A stretch of DNA of 13,400 nt from Dehalococcoidia bacterium (GTDB taxonomy: Bacteria; Chloroflexota; Dehalococcoidia; SM23-28-2; RBG-16-64-32), in contig JAUYGU010000056.1 of assembly GCA_030690405.1 (NCBI GenBank), forward strand, positions 1 to 13,400. Reading direction: 5' to 3'. Position numbers and translations under genes: made by a program. Shown in pieces: positions 1-6,583 of the stretch; within the stretch, counting starts at the first letter, position 1, and each line of letters begins with the position of its first letter. The notes below the pieces were generated by a model, which was given only the letters and a program-made list of their open reading frames with translations, was not told the DNA's origin and did no database searches.

Positions 1-105
1 GGCAGCACGGTGGAGGGCGGCAAGCCGATCCTCACGCTTATGGCGAGCGTTGATCTGCGCGAGGGCGAGGGCGATGAGTGCCGGGGCAGCCTTGGGGCTG
101 GGCAA
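1..105 (-). CDS. possible start of an unidentified gene downstream of tyrS, cut by the left edge
   Basis: A stop-free minus-strand frame begins at a TTG at 105 and runs off the left edge, giving 35 visible residues. They are Ala/Leu-rich at first and then charged (an NARHKRED stretch). A GGGGAGG purine run lies only two bases before the TTG, closer than is usual for a Shine-Dalgarno. The frame is the same as that of tyrS, so it is also what would be read past the tyrS TAG stop. I do not recognise the sequence, and a chance open frame in GC-rich DNA is quite possible. Confidence 0.22.
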   Translation of the reverse strand, partial: MPSPKAAPALIALALAQINARHKREDRLAALHRAA

Positions 106-153
106 GGCCTCCCCTGGTCGCAAGAGGCGGCCAGGATCCCCGTCCGCTCTCAG

Positions 154-1596
154 CTAGCGCTTGTCCGCATCCACGATGCGCAGGAAGCGGTGCTTGCCGA
201 CGCGAAGAACGGAGCCGTGCCTCACGAATGCGAATTCGCTCGCTGCCTTCTCACCGTCAACATCGACGCCGCCCTGTGCGACTATGCGGTTCGCTTCCAA
301 CCGGCTCAGACCAAACGTGGGCTCTATGATGTCATAAAGGCTCAGCACAATGCCCTGCCCAGACTCAATGCCTTGTCTGTGCCGGTCGACCTCACTAATC
401 GCCCGTTTCGGCGGTGCCTCGACGGCCCTGACAAGAAGAAGCCGGTCTACACCGTCGTAACGGACACGCGCATCAGCATCCGAAAGTGGCTGATCTTCAA
501 AGTTGCCGGTCGGCCTAGCCCACCGCCCCTCCTTCAATAGGTTCGCGACCTTACGAAACGGCATCTCGACCACTGGAACCTGTTCCTCCGGCAGCTCCCG
601 CTTGCGGAAGGTGCGCTCGAAGCCGGCGTTCGCCTCCTCGGCGGCGTCCCAGCTGTGGAACTGCGAGACGACCTCGCGCGCCAGGCGCATCTTGTGCTCC
701 ATGGGGTTGGCGGTGCGTTTCTCGATGGACTGCCGGATATCGGCCAGCTCTCCATCCGGAACGCTGGTGAGCAGCTCGAAGTAGTCCATGATCAGCGTGT
801 CGGGGATGGACATGAGCTTGCCGTACATCTCGTGGGGCGGGTCGTCGATGGCGATGAAGTTGCCGAGCGACTGGCTCATCTTCTGCGTGCCGTCCAGCCC
901 GACGAGGAGCGGCACCAGGAGCACAGCCTGCCCCTCGCCGGCGGGCCCCGCCTTCTGGCCGGCCGCCCGCTGCAGCTCACGCCCCAGCAGGATGTTGAAC
1001 TTCTGGTCCGTGCCGCCGAACTCCATGTCGGCTTCGACCGCCACGGAATCGTACGCCTGGAGCAGCGGGTAGAGCAGCTCGTGCAGGCCGATCGGCTTGT
1101 GCGCGGCGAACCGCTGGGCGAAGTCGTCCCGCTCGAGGATCTGGGCAACGGTGACGCGCGCCGCCAGGCGGACGACGTCGGTCAGGGTGAAGCCGTCGAA
1201 CCATTCGGACTGGCGGCGGATCTCGGTGCGGGACTCGTCGAGCACCTTGTAGAACTGGCGCAGGATCGCCTCCGAGTTCGCCTGCACCTCCTCCGCGGTC
1301 AGCATCGACCGCGTCTGGGACTGGCCGGAGGGGTCGCCGATGCGCGCCGTCCAGTCGCCGATGATGACGACGACGGTGTGGCCCAGGTCCTGGAGCTGGC
1401 GCAGCTTGCGCAGGCCCACGGCCCAGCCGAGGGTGATCACCGGCTTCGTGGGGTCGAACCCCATCTTGAGGCGCAGCCGCCGGCCGGAGCGGAGGCCGTC
1501 CACGAACTCCCGCTGGGGGACGATCTCGGCGACGGCGCGGGTGGTGATGCGGCGAAGCTCTTCGTCGGTGGGGATACGGGGCTTAGGGTTCGTCAT
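154..1596 (-). CDS. tyrS: tyrosyl-tRNA synthetase (TyrRS), with degenerate HIGH motif
   Basis: Class I synthetase that charges tRNA-Tyr in the cytoplasm; 480 residues against about 400-430 for most bacterial TyrRS. The tyrosine pocket is intact: YPLLQAYDS near 176-184 and FGGTDQKFN near 193-201. IGDPSG (86-91) and a C-terminal S4 RNA-binding domain (about 428-478) are also present. The ATP-site signature is not: where relatives read DLHLGH, residues 53-58 read VITLGW, so both histidines are lost, and KMSKS is KMSQS (239-243). An extra stretch of about 60 residues lies between the linker and S4 (about 356-425), in DNA of visibly lower GC than the rest. The start is ATG at 1596, which lines up with the family N-terminus. 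No Shine-Dalgarno precedes it, but it overlaps by four bases the TGA of a small upstream ORF. Either a divergent working enzyme or a paralogue with another role; family assignment is secure, activity is not. Confidence 0.93.
   Translation of the reverse strand: MTNPKPRIPTDEELRRITTRAVAEIVPQREFVDGLRSGRRLRLKMGFDPTKPVITLGWAVGLRKLRQLQDLGHTVVVIIGDWTARIGDPSGQSQTRSMLTAEEVQANSEAILRQFYKVLDESRTEIRRQSEWFDGFTLTDVVRLAARVTVAQILERDDFAQRFAAHKPIGLHELLYPLLQAYDSVAVEADMEFGGTDQKFNILLGRELQRAAGQKAGPAGEGQAVLLVPLLVGLDGTQKMSQSLGNFIAIDDPPHEMYGKLMSIPDTLIMDYFELLTSVPDGELADIRQSIEKRTANPMEHKMRLAREVVSQFHSWDAAEEANAGFERTFRKRELPEEQVPVVEMPFRKVANLLKEGRWARPTGNFEDQPLSDADARVRYDGVDRLLLVRAVEAPPKRAISEVDRHRQGIESGQGIVLSLYDIIEPTFGLSRLEANRIVAQGGVDVDGEKAASEFAFVRHGSVLRVGKHRFLRIVDADKR
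1541..1580 (-). repeat. 40-bp direct repeat, copy A (inside tyrS codons 6-19)
   Basis: This 40-base block within the 5' end of tyrS is repeated without mismatch at 1729-1768, in the same orientation. It encodes the residues around RIPTDEELRRITT. Confidence 0.95.
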
Positions 1597-1784
1597 GACA
1601 GTCGGGCCGCGACGGGGATCAGGGTTACTGCGAGAACCACCGTTTGCCCCTCCCAAGATTCCTTCGCGGCAGGCGTTAGTTCCCCGTACGGGCGCTGTCG
1701 GCGCTCAGAATGACAGGGCGGCCCCTGCGTGGTGATGCGGCGAAGCTCTTCGTCGGTGGGGATACGGGCGTTAGCTTCGGGCAT
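1593..1784 (-). CDS. small bridging ORF made of a tyrS 5' copy plus repeat DNA (63 aa)
   Basis: It starts at ATG 1784 with a G-rich GCGGGG run about seven bases upstream. Its first 19 residues copy the TyrRS N-terminus (six variable residues, then RIPTDEELRRITT). It then reads through a dispersed repeat without a stop and ends in a TGA that overlaps the tyrS ATG as ATGA. The frame extends upstream to a GTG at 1814. Protein function is unlikely. Its plausible role is to carry ribosomes to the tyrS start, which has no Shine-Dalgarno of its own. That role is inference from the layout. Confidence 0.3.
   Translation of the reverse strand: MPEANARIPTDEELRRITTQGPPCHSERRQRPYGELTPAAKESWEGQTVVLAVTLIPVAARLS
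1647..1716. repeat. dispersed repeat family F, copy 1
   Basis: The ends are conserved among four copies in the window: one end reads CCCTCCCAAGATTCCTTCGC and the other GCTCAGAATGACAGG on the plus strand, with a variable core of about 35 bases. Here it lies between the tyrS start and the duplicated tyrS 5' end. No protein function is expected. Confidence 0.75.
1729..1784 (-). pseudogene. duplicated, truncated 5' end of tyrS
   Basis: ATG at 1784 begins a copy of the tyrS N-terminus. Codons 2-6 differ (PEANA instead of TNPKP) but the next 40 bases are identical to tyrS, and the homology ends abruptly at 1729 where unrelated repeat DNA begins. The initiation region was therefore duplicated, or two tyrS starts recombined. 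Perfect identity in the 40-base core beside divergence in the first codons is odd for a simple recent duplication. Confidence 0.75.
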
Positions 1785-1796
1785 GACGCAGCCCCG

Positions 1797-1904
1797 CCCA
1801 TAGCGGGCGACCACAGGGGGTCGCCCCTACCTCGATTGGCTCACGGCTAGCCCATAGCGGGCGACCACAGGGGGTCGCCCCTACCTCGATTGGCTCACGG
1901 CTAG
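1797..1904 (-). repeat. perfect tandem duplication of a 54-bp unit with a GTAG-footed hairpin
   Basis: Units 1797-1850 and 1851-1904 appear identical. Each contains, on the minus strand, GTAG followed by a hairpin with stem GGGCGACC / GGTCGCCC and a six-base loop (1805-1830 and 1859-1884). The second unit ends inside the ribF stop codon. The form matches the REP-like elements elsewhere in the window, with a longer loop. With 54 being a multiple of three, the copy number can change without shifting frame. Confidence 0.93.
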
Positions 1905-2851
1905 CCACGGCCGCCCCCCAGCCGCGCGAAGTACTCACGGGTGTCGGCGATGTCGCGGTGCATCTGCGCCACCAGCTCATCGACCGAATCGAACTTCAGC
2001 TCGTCGCGCAGGCGGTGCAGCAGGTCGATGCGCACCTCCTGGCCGTAGATGTCGCCGTCGAAGGCGATGATGAACGCCTCCACCGTGGGACGCGGCTCCG
2101 AGTCGAACGTGGGACGCACGCCGACGTTGGTGCACGACCGGTACTCGCCCTCGCGGACGTAGGCGCGGGTGACGTAGACGCCGAAGGCGGGGAGGGCGCG
2201 GTCCAGGCCGATGGCGATGTTGGCGGTGGGGAAGCCCAGCCCGGCGCCCCGGTGGGCGCCCGCGACGACAGGCCCGCGCAGGGAGAACGGCCTCCCCAGC
2301 AGCCGCGCCACCTCCTCCACATCGCCGGCGGCCAGCGCCTGGCGGACGGCGGAGGAGCCGATCTTCTCGCCGTCGCGCGTCAGGAGGTCGGCGGTCTCCA
2401 CCCGGAAGCCGAGCTCGCCGCCGATCTTACGCAGCAGGCCCGCCGTGCCTTCGCGGTTGCGGCCGAGGGCGAAGTCCGGCCCGACGAGGAGCAGGCGCAT
2501 GCGCAGCTCCTCCATCAAGAGAGCCACGAAGTCGCGGGCGGAGAGCTGGGCCATCTCCGAGGTGAACGGCAGGATGCCGACGCTGTCCGGCCCGAGCTGT
2601 CGGAGCAGCTCCAGCCGCTCCTCCAGGCTGGTCAGGTAGTTGACGGCGGTACCCGGCCTGAGCACCGTGGTGGGGCTGGGATAGAGGATGATGACGACTG
2701 AGGCGAGGTTCTCCGCCCGCGCCCGCTCGATGAGGCGGGCGATGAGGTGCTGGTGGCCGCGGTGGACGCCATCGAACTTGCCGATGGTGACGGCGGCGTC
2801 GCGCCCGGGGGCGATGCGGGCCAGCTCCTCGCGGGCGAGCGTCACGCTCAC
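1901..2851 (-). CDS. ribF: bifunctional riboflavin kinase / FAD synthetase
   Basis: Makes FMN from riboflavin and ATP, then FAD from FMN and ATP, in the cytoplasm; 316 residues, usual for RibF. The N-terminal FAD synthetase (nucleotidyltransferase) domain shows TIGKFDGVHRGH at 22-33 and later VGPDFALGRNREG. The middle reads GEKIGSSAVRQAL. The C-terminal riboflavin kinase domain shows GLGFPTANI, NVGVRPTFD and VEAFIIAFDGDIYG. The start is GTG at 2851, which overlaps the TGA of the upstream URO-D-like gene (GTGA) and puts the first family-like residues close behind it; the longer open frame upstream is the shadow of that gene. It stops with TAG at 1901-1903, at the edge of the tandem repeat. Pairing with tyrS downstream fits an operon. 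Confidence 0.96.
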   Translation of the reverse strand: MSVTLAREELARIAPGRDAAVTIGKFDGVHRGHQHLIARLIERARAENLASVVIILYPSPTTVLRPGTAVNYLTSLEERLELLRQLGPDSVGILPFTSEMAQLSARDFVALLMEELRMRLLLVGPDFALGRNREGTAGLLRKIGGELGFRVETADLLTRDGEKIGSSAVRQALAAGDVEEVARLLGRPFSLRGPVVAGAHRGAGLGFPTANIAIGLDRALPAFGVYVTRAYVREGEYRSCTNVGVRPTFDSEPRPTVEAFIIAFDGDIYGQEVRIDLLHRLRDELKFDSVDELVAQMHRDIADTREYFARLGGGRG

Positions 2852-3846
2852 GAGCGGGCCACCTCCACGATGGCGAGGAGGTTCTGCGGCGGCGTCTGCG
2901 GGTCGATGGAGCACTCCGGGGCGAGCAGCAGGCGGCGTCCGTCGGTGGCGTCCAGCGCCTCCTCCGCCTCGGCGGCGATGTCCGCGGGAGCGCCCTTGAG
3001 GATCGTCTCCTGGTGATCGATGCCGCCCATGAGCGCCCGCTCCGTCTTCGCCGCGATCTCGGCGAGCGAGGGGTTCGTCGGGGAGCGCGAGCCCCACTGG
3101 AAGACCTGCACCGGGTAGTCCAGGAGGTGCTCGAGCAGGTTGTTGTCGCGGCAGACGTGCAGGACGTTGAACGGCGCTTCGCGGACCGCTCCGAGAACGC
3201 GCAGGTCGAACGGCCGCGCGAAGCGGTCGTAGTCATCGGGCGAGATGTTGTCGCGGCTGCCCCACTCCACGGTGGCGAAGAAGACGCCGGCGGCGCCCCG
3301 CTGGAGGCAGGCCGCGGCGTAGGCGGCCAGCGTCTCAGCGACCGCGTCCAGGGCCGGGAGCAGCGCCTCCGGGGCCTCCCGCATCAGCTTCTGGACGTAC
3401 TTCGTGGAGCCGGTGAGCCGGCTCATCGCCGCCAGGGGGGAGAAGACCGTCTGGAGGAAGGGCGCCTCTCCCCCCAGCCCGCGGGCGATGAGGGAGAGCG
3501 CGGCAAGCTGCTCGCCGTAGGCGCCCTGGGTGACGTCCAGCGGGCGGACGCGGCGGAGGTCATCGGGGGAGCCGACGCCGGGCTCGATGAGCTTCGGCTG
3601 CTGGTAGGGCTCGGCGGACTGTACGTATTGCGCGCCCCAGTCCTCGGCGTAGTAGCAGGCGCGGGGGTTCACCTTCACGAAATCCCAGTCGTAGCGGCGG
3701 TAGGCCTCCAGGGTGGCCTCCGCGAGCCCCTCCGCCGACCACTCGCGGGGGAAGTCGTGCCACCAGGCGGAAACGGGGACGCAGTCCAACTCCTCGCCGC
3801 GCACGGCGGCGAATACGCGCTCGGGCTTGGACATCGCGGTGGCCAT
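2848..3846 (-). CDS. URO-D superfamily protein, MtaA/CmuA-like (possible cobamide- or thiol-dependent methyltransferase)
   Basis: 332 residues with the TIM-barrel outline of the uroporphyrinogen decarboxylase superfamily. The arginine-rich substrate motif near the N-terminus of true HemE is absent, so heme synthesis is unlikely. It instead has LHVCRDN with His230 and Cys232, and Cys312 in LLLAPECSID followed by PQTPPQNL. This His-x-Cys...Cys arrangement is the zinc-binding pattern of the MtaA/CmuA methyltransferase branch. Trp-rich WWHDFP lies at 28-33. The substrate cannot be told from the sequence, and no corrinoid protein is encoded nearby. Start choice: ATG at 3846, with an alternative in-frame ATG at 3834; a TACACT -10-like box sits ten bases before the first. 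The gene ends in a GTGA overlap with ribF, suggesting co-translation, although the two functions are not obviously related. Confidence 0.85.
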   Translation of the reverse strand: MATAMSKPERVFAAVRGEELDCVPVSAWWHDFPREWSAEGLAEATLEAYRRYDWDFVKVNPRACYYAEDWGAQYVQSAEPYQQPKLIEPGVGSPDDLRRVRPLDVTQGAYGEQLAALSLIARGLGGEAPFLQTVFSPLAAMSRLTGSTKYVQKLMREAPEALLPALDAVAETLAAYAAACLQRGAAGVFFATVEWGSRDNISPDDYDRFARPFDLRVLGAVREAPFNVLHVCRDNNLLEHLLDYPVQVFQWGSRSPTNPSLAEIAAKTERALMGGIDHQETILKGAPADIAAEAEEALDATDGRRLLLAPECSIDPQTPPQNLLAIVEVARS

Positions 3847-3905
3847 CGCGAGAGTTAGTGTACGGGAAACGGCCGCGCGGTCGCCAGTGGGGGAGGTTTG
3901 CCGTA

Positions 3906-3925
3906 CCCCAGCCTGAAGGCTGGGG
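3906..3925. repeat. hairpin with TTCA/TGAA loop (family H)
   Basis: Perfect stem of eight base pairs, CCCCAGCC / GGCTGGGG, with loop TGAA on the plus strand (TTCA on the minus strand). No T-tract follows, so it is not an obvious intrinsic terminator. Same loop as six other hairpins in the window but a different stem. Confidence 0.8.
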
Positions 3926-4065
3926 CATCAAGAGGATCGCGCTGGCCGCGCTTCATGACCGCAAGCATGCCGGGCCGCCCGCCAGCAACGGTTCGCCCCC
4001 TCGCGCTCCCCCGGTGGGCGTCGGGGCGAGACTCAGGGCCATCTGACCCACCACTCTCCACAACC

Positions 4066-4130
4066 CCAGATTCCTTCGCGGCGAACCGGGCTTCGAAGAG
4101 GCAGATGTGGCCGGCGCTCAGAATGACAGG
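4066..4130. repeat. dispersed repeat family F, copy 2
   Basis: The AGATTCCTTCGC end and GCTCAGAATGACAGG end match the other copies; the core differs. Confidence 0.75.
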
Positions 4131-4155
4131 GGGGCGGTTACGGGCGCGGCTCCGT

Positions 4156-4178
4156 GGCGACCTGAAGGTCGCCGCTAC
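4156..4178 (-). repeat. REP-like element: GTAG foot plus hairpin
   Basis: On the minus strand GTAGC is followed by stem GGCGACC / GGTCGCC with loop TTCA. It lies about 30 bases beyond the scpA stop codon. Confidence 0.75.
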
Positions 4179-4208
4179 ATCACATCGCCACGTCCGGATG
4201 GTCGCGCG

Positions 4209-4937
4209 CTACGCCGGCTCGGGCGCGGTCTCTACCAGCGTGATCTCGCCGAAGGGACGGTCCTGCTCCGCCCAGAGGCGGGCGCCCTTGATCATCTCCA
4301 GCACCGCCAGGAACAGCACCACGATCTCCGTGCGGGTCTCGCAGGCGGCGAGCAGCTTGCGGAAGGCGAGCCGTCCGCCCGTGCGCTCGAGCGCCAGGGA
4401 GAGCTCACCGATCTTCTCGTCGACGGTGACCGGCTCGATCTCGATTACGGCCTCTTCGGGCTCGGGCGGCTTGCGGGCCAGCGCCTCGCGGACGGCCTGC
4501 ATGAGGCCGTCCACGGTCACGCCCTGGAGGCCGGGCGGCAGGGGGACCTCCTTGCCCGGGGCGAGGCGGGTGTAGCCGCGGCGGCCCTTCTCCTCCAGCT
4601 CGCCCAGGATCTCGGCGGCGTCCCGGAAGCGCTTGTACTCCTCCACCATGCGGGCTAGCTCCGCCGCCACATCGCCTTCGTCGCGGAGCGGCTCCTCCTT
4701 CGGCGGCGACGCCGAGGGCAGGAGGGCGCAGGATTTGATGTAGAGCAGCCGGGAGCCGATGAGGATGAAGTCGGCGAGGGCGTCAGGCTCCAGCCCGCCG
4801 TTCGATTCGACGTGCTGCCAGTACTGGTCGGCGACCTGGGCGAGGGACAGTACGGTTATGTCGAGCTGTTCCCGCTCGATCAGGTCCAGGAGCAGGTCGA
4901 GCGGCCCGGAGAAGCCGTCGACCTTCAGTTCCAGCAT
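4209..4937 (-). CDS. scpA: segregation and condensation protein A (kleisin)
   Basis: Kleisin subunit that bridges the SMC heads, with ScpB, in the chromosome-condensing complex. It has 242 residues, within the family range. The N-terminal SMC-neck-binding helix region is recognisable: FSGPLDLLLDLIEREQLDI at 9-27, then QVADQYW and LADFILIGSRLLYIKS. A charged, probably helical linker follows (about 85-120). The C-terminal winged-helix part contains RLAFRKLLAAC and EIVVLFLAVLEMIKGARL, typical of the SMC-head-binding end. The start is ATG at 4937, the first codon of the conserved N-terminus. A perfect TATAAT ends only eight bases before the ATG, so a leaderless transcript is likely. scpB is not in the window; downstream lies a repeat-filled gap. 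Confidence 0.95.
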   Translation of the reverse strand: MLELKVDGFSGPLDLLLDLIEREQLDITVLSLAQVADQYWQHVESNGGLEPDALADFILIGSRLLYIKSCALLPSASPPKEEPLRDEGDVAAELARMVEEYKRFRDAAEILGELEEKGRRGYTRLAPGKEVPLPPGLQGVTVDGLMQAVREALARKPPEPEEAVIEIEPVTVDEKIGELSLALERTGGRLAFRKLLAACETRTEIVVLFLAVLEMIKGARLWAEQDRPFGEITLVETAPEPA

Positions 4938-4944
4938 CTCGCTT

Positions 4945-4950
4945 ATTATA
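4945..4950 (-). promoter_or_regulatory. TATAAT -10 box directly before scpA (leaderless promoter candidate)
   Basis: A perfect minus-strand TATAAT is separated by seven bases from the scpA ATG. A normal transcription start would fall at or next to the ATG, leaving no room for a Shine-Dalgarno. No good -35 match is seen 16-18 bases upstream. Confidence 0.6.
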
Positions 4951-4997
4951 ACGGGGCCAGACGGCGTAGGTGTCCCGCGGGAGACTGCGAGCCCTTC

Positions 4998-5060
4998 CGT
5001 AGCTGCAGGCCTTCAGGCCTGCTGGCCTGGGTGAGGCTGGGCTGAAGCCCTGCAGCTACG
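4998..5060. repeat. BIME-like pair of inverted REP-like elements
   Basis: Two GTAG-footed hairpins face each other between the DAHP synthase gene and scpA. The plus-strand one (4999-5022) has stem GCAGGCC / GGCCTGC and loop TTCA. The minus-strand one (5039-5059) has stem GGGC / GCCC and loop TTCA. The outer arms CGTAGCTGCAGG (4998-5009) and CCTGCAGCTACG (5049-5060) form a perfect 12-base inverted repeat, so the whole block could also fold into one branched structure. Confidence 0.85.
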
Positions 5061-5092
5061 CGGCCCACATCCCGTTCGTCGTGTCGCGCGGG

Positions 5093-6151
5093 CTAGCTCG
5101 CTTTCCTGACCGCCGCCGTCAACTCATCAATGGACGGCGCCACCGGATGGCCCGTAGCCTCCGCCACCGTGCGCACCTGCTCCATCAGCTTGTCGAAGTT
5201 CGCCGGGGTGAGGGACTGCGGGCCGTCGGAGAGGGCCTGGTCCGGGTTCGGGTGCACCTCGATGAGCAGGCCGTCGACGCCGGCGGCGACGGCGGCAAGG
5301 GCGATGGGCGGTACGAGGTACCATTTGCCGACGGCGTGGCTGGGGTCGCCGATGATAGGCAGGTGGCTCAGCCGCTTGATCACCGGGATGGCGTTGATAT
5401 CGAAGGTGAAGCGGGTGGCCGTCTCGTAAGAGCGAATGCCGCGCTCGCAGAGGATAACGTCGCGGTTGCCGTGGGAGAGGATGTATTCGGCGGCGAGCAG
5501 CCACTCCTCGATCGTCGCCCACATGCCACGCTTGAGGAGCACGGGCTTGTGCGCCTTGCCGACCTCGTCCAGGAGGGCGAAGTTCTGCATGTTGCGGCTG
5601 CCGATCTGGAGGATGTCGGCGTAGCGTGCGACGAGATCGACGTCGCGGGCGTCCATCACTTCGGTTACGATGGGCAGGCCGGTCTCGGCGCGGGCTTCGG
5701 CGAGGATCTTGAGGCCCTTTTCGCCGTGGCCGCGGAAGGCGTAGGGGCTAGTGCGGGGCTTGAAGGCGCCGCCGCGCAGGATGTGGGCGCCGGCGGCCTT
5801 CACCGCCCGCGCCGTCTCCATGACGTTCTCTTCCGTGTCCACCGAACAGGGACCCGCCATCATCACCAGGCGGCCGTTGCCGATCTCCAGCGGCCCCACT
5901 TTGACGATGGTGTCTTCCTCCTTCACCTCGCGGCTGGCGAGCTTGAAGGGCTTGCTGATGCGGACGACGGAGTCGACGCCGTCAAGGACGGCGAACTCGT
6001 CGAGGAGCTCCGGGTAGACGGCGCCGAGCACGGCGACGACGTTGCGCTCAACGCCGCGGATCAGGTGGTCCTTGAACCCCAGCTCTCTGATGTGCTTCTG
6101 GATAGCCAGTACCTTGGCTTCGGTGGCCTCTGTCTTCATTACGATGATCAT
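5093..6151 (-). CDS. aroF: 3-deoxy-7-phosphoheptulonate (DAHP) synthase, type I-beta
   Basis: Condenses phosphoenolpyruvate and erythrose 4-phosphate, the first step of the shikimate pathway. It has 352 residues with the layout of the Thermotoga-type enzyme: an N-terminal ferredoxin-like regulatory domain (about 1-70), then the TIM barrel. Motifs are AGPCSVD (99-105), [16 protein letters not shown] (126-141), [25 protein letters not shown] and GDPSHAVG. The metal ligands expected at Cys102, His272, Glu298 and Asp309 of the family are all at those positions. The regulatory domain implies feedback control by an aromatic product; which one cannot be told. Start ATG at 6151 is supported by AAAGGAG nine bases upstream; an in-frame ATG at 6139 is less well placed. 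It follows aroH by 51 bases, probably in the same transcript. Confidence 0.97.
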   Translation of the reverse strand: MIIVMKTEATEAKVLAIQKHIRELGFKDHLIRGVERNVVAVLGAVYPELLDEFAVLDGVDSVVRISKPFKLASREVKEEDTIVKVGPLEIGNGRLVMMAGPCSVDTEENVMETARAVKAAGAHILRGGAFKPRTSPYAFRGHGEKGLKILAEARAETGLPIVTEVMDARDVDLVARYADILQIGSRNMQNFALLDEVGKAHKPVLLKRGMWATIEEWLLAAEYILSHGNRDVILCERGIRSYETATRFTFDINAIPVIKRLSHLPIIGDPSHAVGKWYLVPPIALAAVAAGVDGLLIEVHPNPDQALSDGPQSLTPANFDKLMEQVRTVAEATGHPVAPSIDELTAAVRKAS

Positions 6152-6202
6152 CTTGGTGGTCTCCTTTTTATCGGCGGTGGCGCGTTCCGGTTCTGGCGGG
6201 TC

Positions 6203-6583
6203 TTACCCCCGGCCGGGCGTGCGGTCCTCGAAGTCGGACCGCAGCACCCTGGCGCCGTGGAGATAGACGTGGGCGATATCGCTGGCTCTCCTGTCGGTGT
6301 TCACGTGGAGGAGAATGCGCAGACACAAGGGGAGGGAGCCCGGTACGTTCATCTCGTGTCCGCAGAGGAGGGCCACGTGAGTCCAGCCCATCTGTCTGGC
6401 GGCGAGAGCGGGGAATTCGGCGTTGAGGTCAGGGCTGGCTGTGAAGAAGGCGGAGGCTACGTCTTCGATATCTATCCCATTCGCCTCCACCATCGCTCCC
6501 AGGAGCTCGGTGGTGGCGGCCAGGATCGCCTCACGGGTGTTGGCCTTGACGGTGGTGGCGCCCCGGACGCCTCGAGTCAGCAT
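6203..6583 (-). CDS. aroH: chorismate mutase, AroH class
   Basis: Converts chorismate to prephenate, the entry to Phe and Tyr synthesis. It has 126 residues, the usual size of the Bacillus-type trimeric AroH. The start MLTRGVRGATTV matches the family N-terminus and sets ATG at 6583; the open frame reaches back to 6679 but that part looks like intergenic DNA. Residues matching the known active site are Arg7, Cys74, Glu77 (in GHEMNV), Arg89 (in CLRILL), Tyr107 (in HVYL) and Arg115 (in VLRSD). The gene lies between trpA and the DAHP synthase gene, so both branches of aromatic synthesis are present in one cluster. Its DNA is somewhat less GC-rich than that of the trpB-trpD block. Confidence 0.95.
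   Translation of the reverse strand: MLTRGVRGATTVKANTREAILAATTELLGAMVEANGIDIEDVASAFFTASPDLNAEFPALAARQMGWTHVALLCGHEMNVPGSLPLCLRILLHVNTDRRASDIAHVYLHGARVLRSDFEDRTPGRG

Larger units (their letters stand above)
3847..4208. other. 362-base gap between scpA and the URO-D-like gene, filled with repeats
   Basis: No convincing gene is present. From left to right it holds a weak promoter-like box for the URO-D-like gene, a 20-base hairpin with TGAA loop (3906-3925), about 130 unassigned GC-rich bases, one copy of repeat family F (4066-4130), and a GTAG-footed hairpin (4156-4178). Open frames here overlap each other and have no family features. Confidence 0.7.

Noticed and set aside
655..1713. 352-residue plus-strand open frame opposite tyrS
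   Set aside because: It mirrors the tyrS codons, has no recognisable motif and no initiation signal; the minus-strand gene explains the region.
2852..3097. upstream extension of the ribF frame into the URO-D-like gene
   Set aside because: It is a Gly/Arg-rich shadow frame; GTG at 2851 overlaps the upstream stop and fits normal RibF length.
3858..4061. small open frames in the scpA/URO-D gap on both strands
   Set aside because: They overlap each other and the repeats, have no initiation signals and show no family resemblance.
5127..5522. Arg/Pro-rich alternative minus-strand frame inside the DAHP synthase gene
   Set aside because: Out-of-frame shadow; the main frame carries all catalytic and metal-binding residues.
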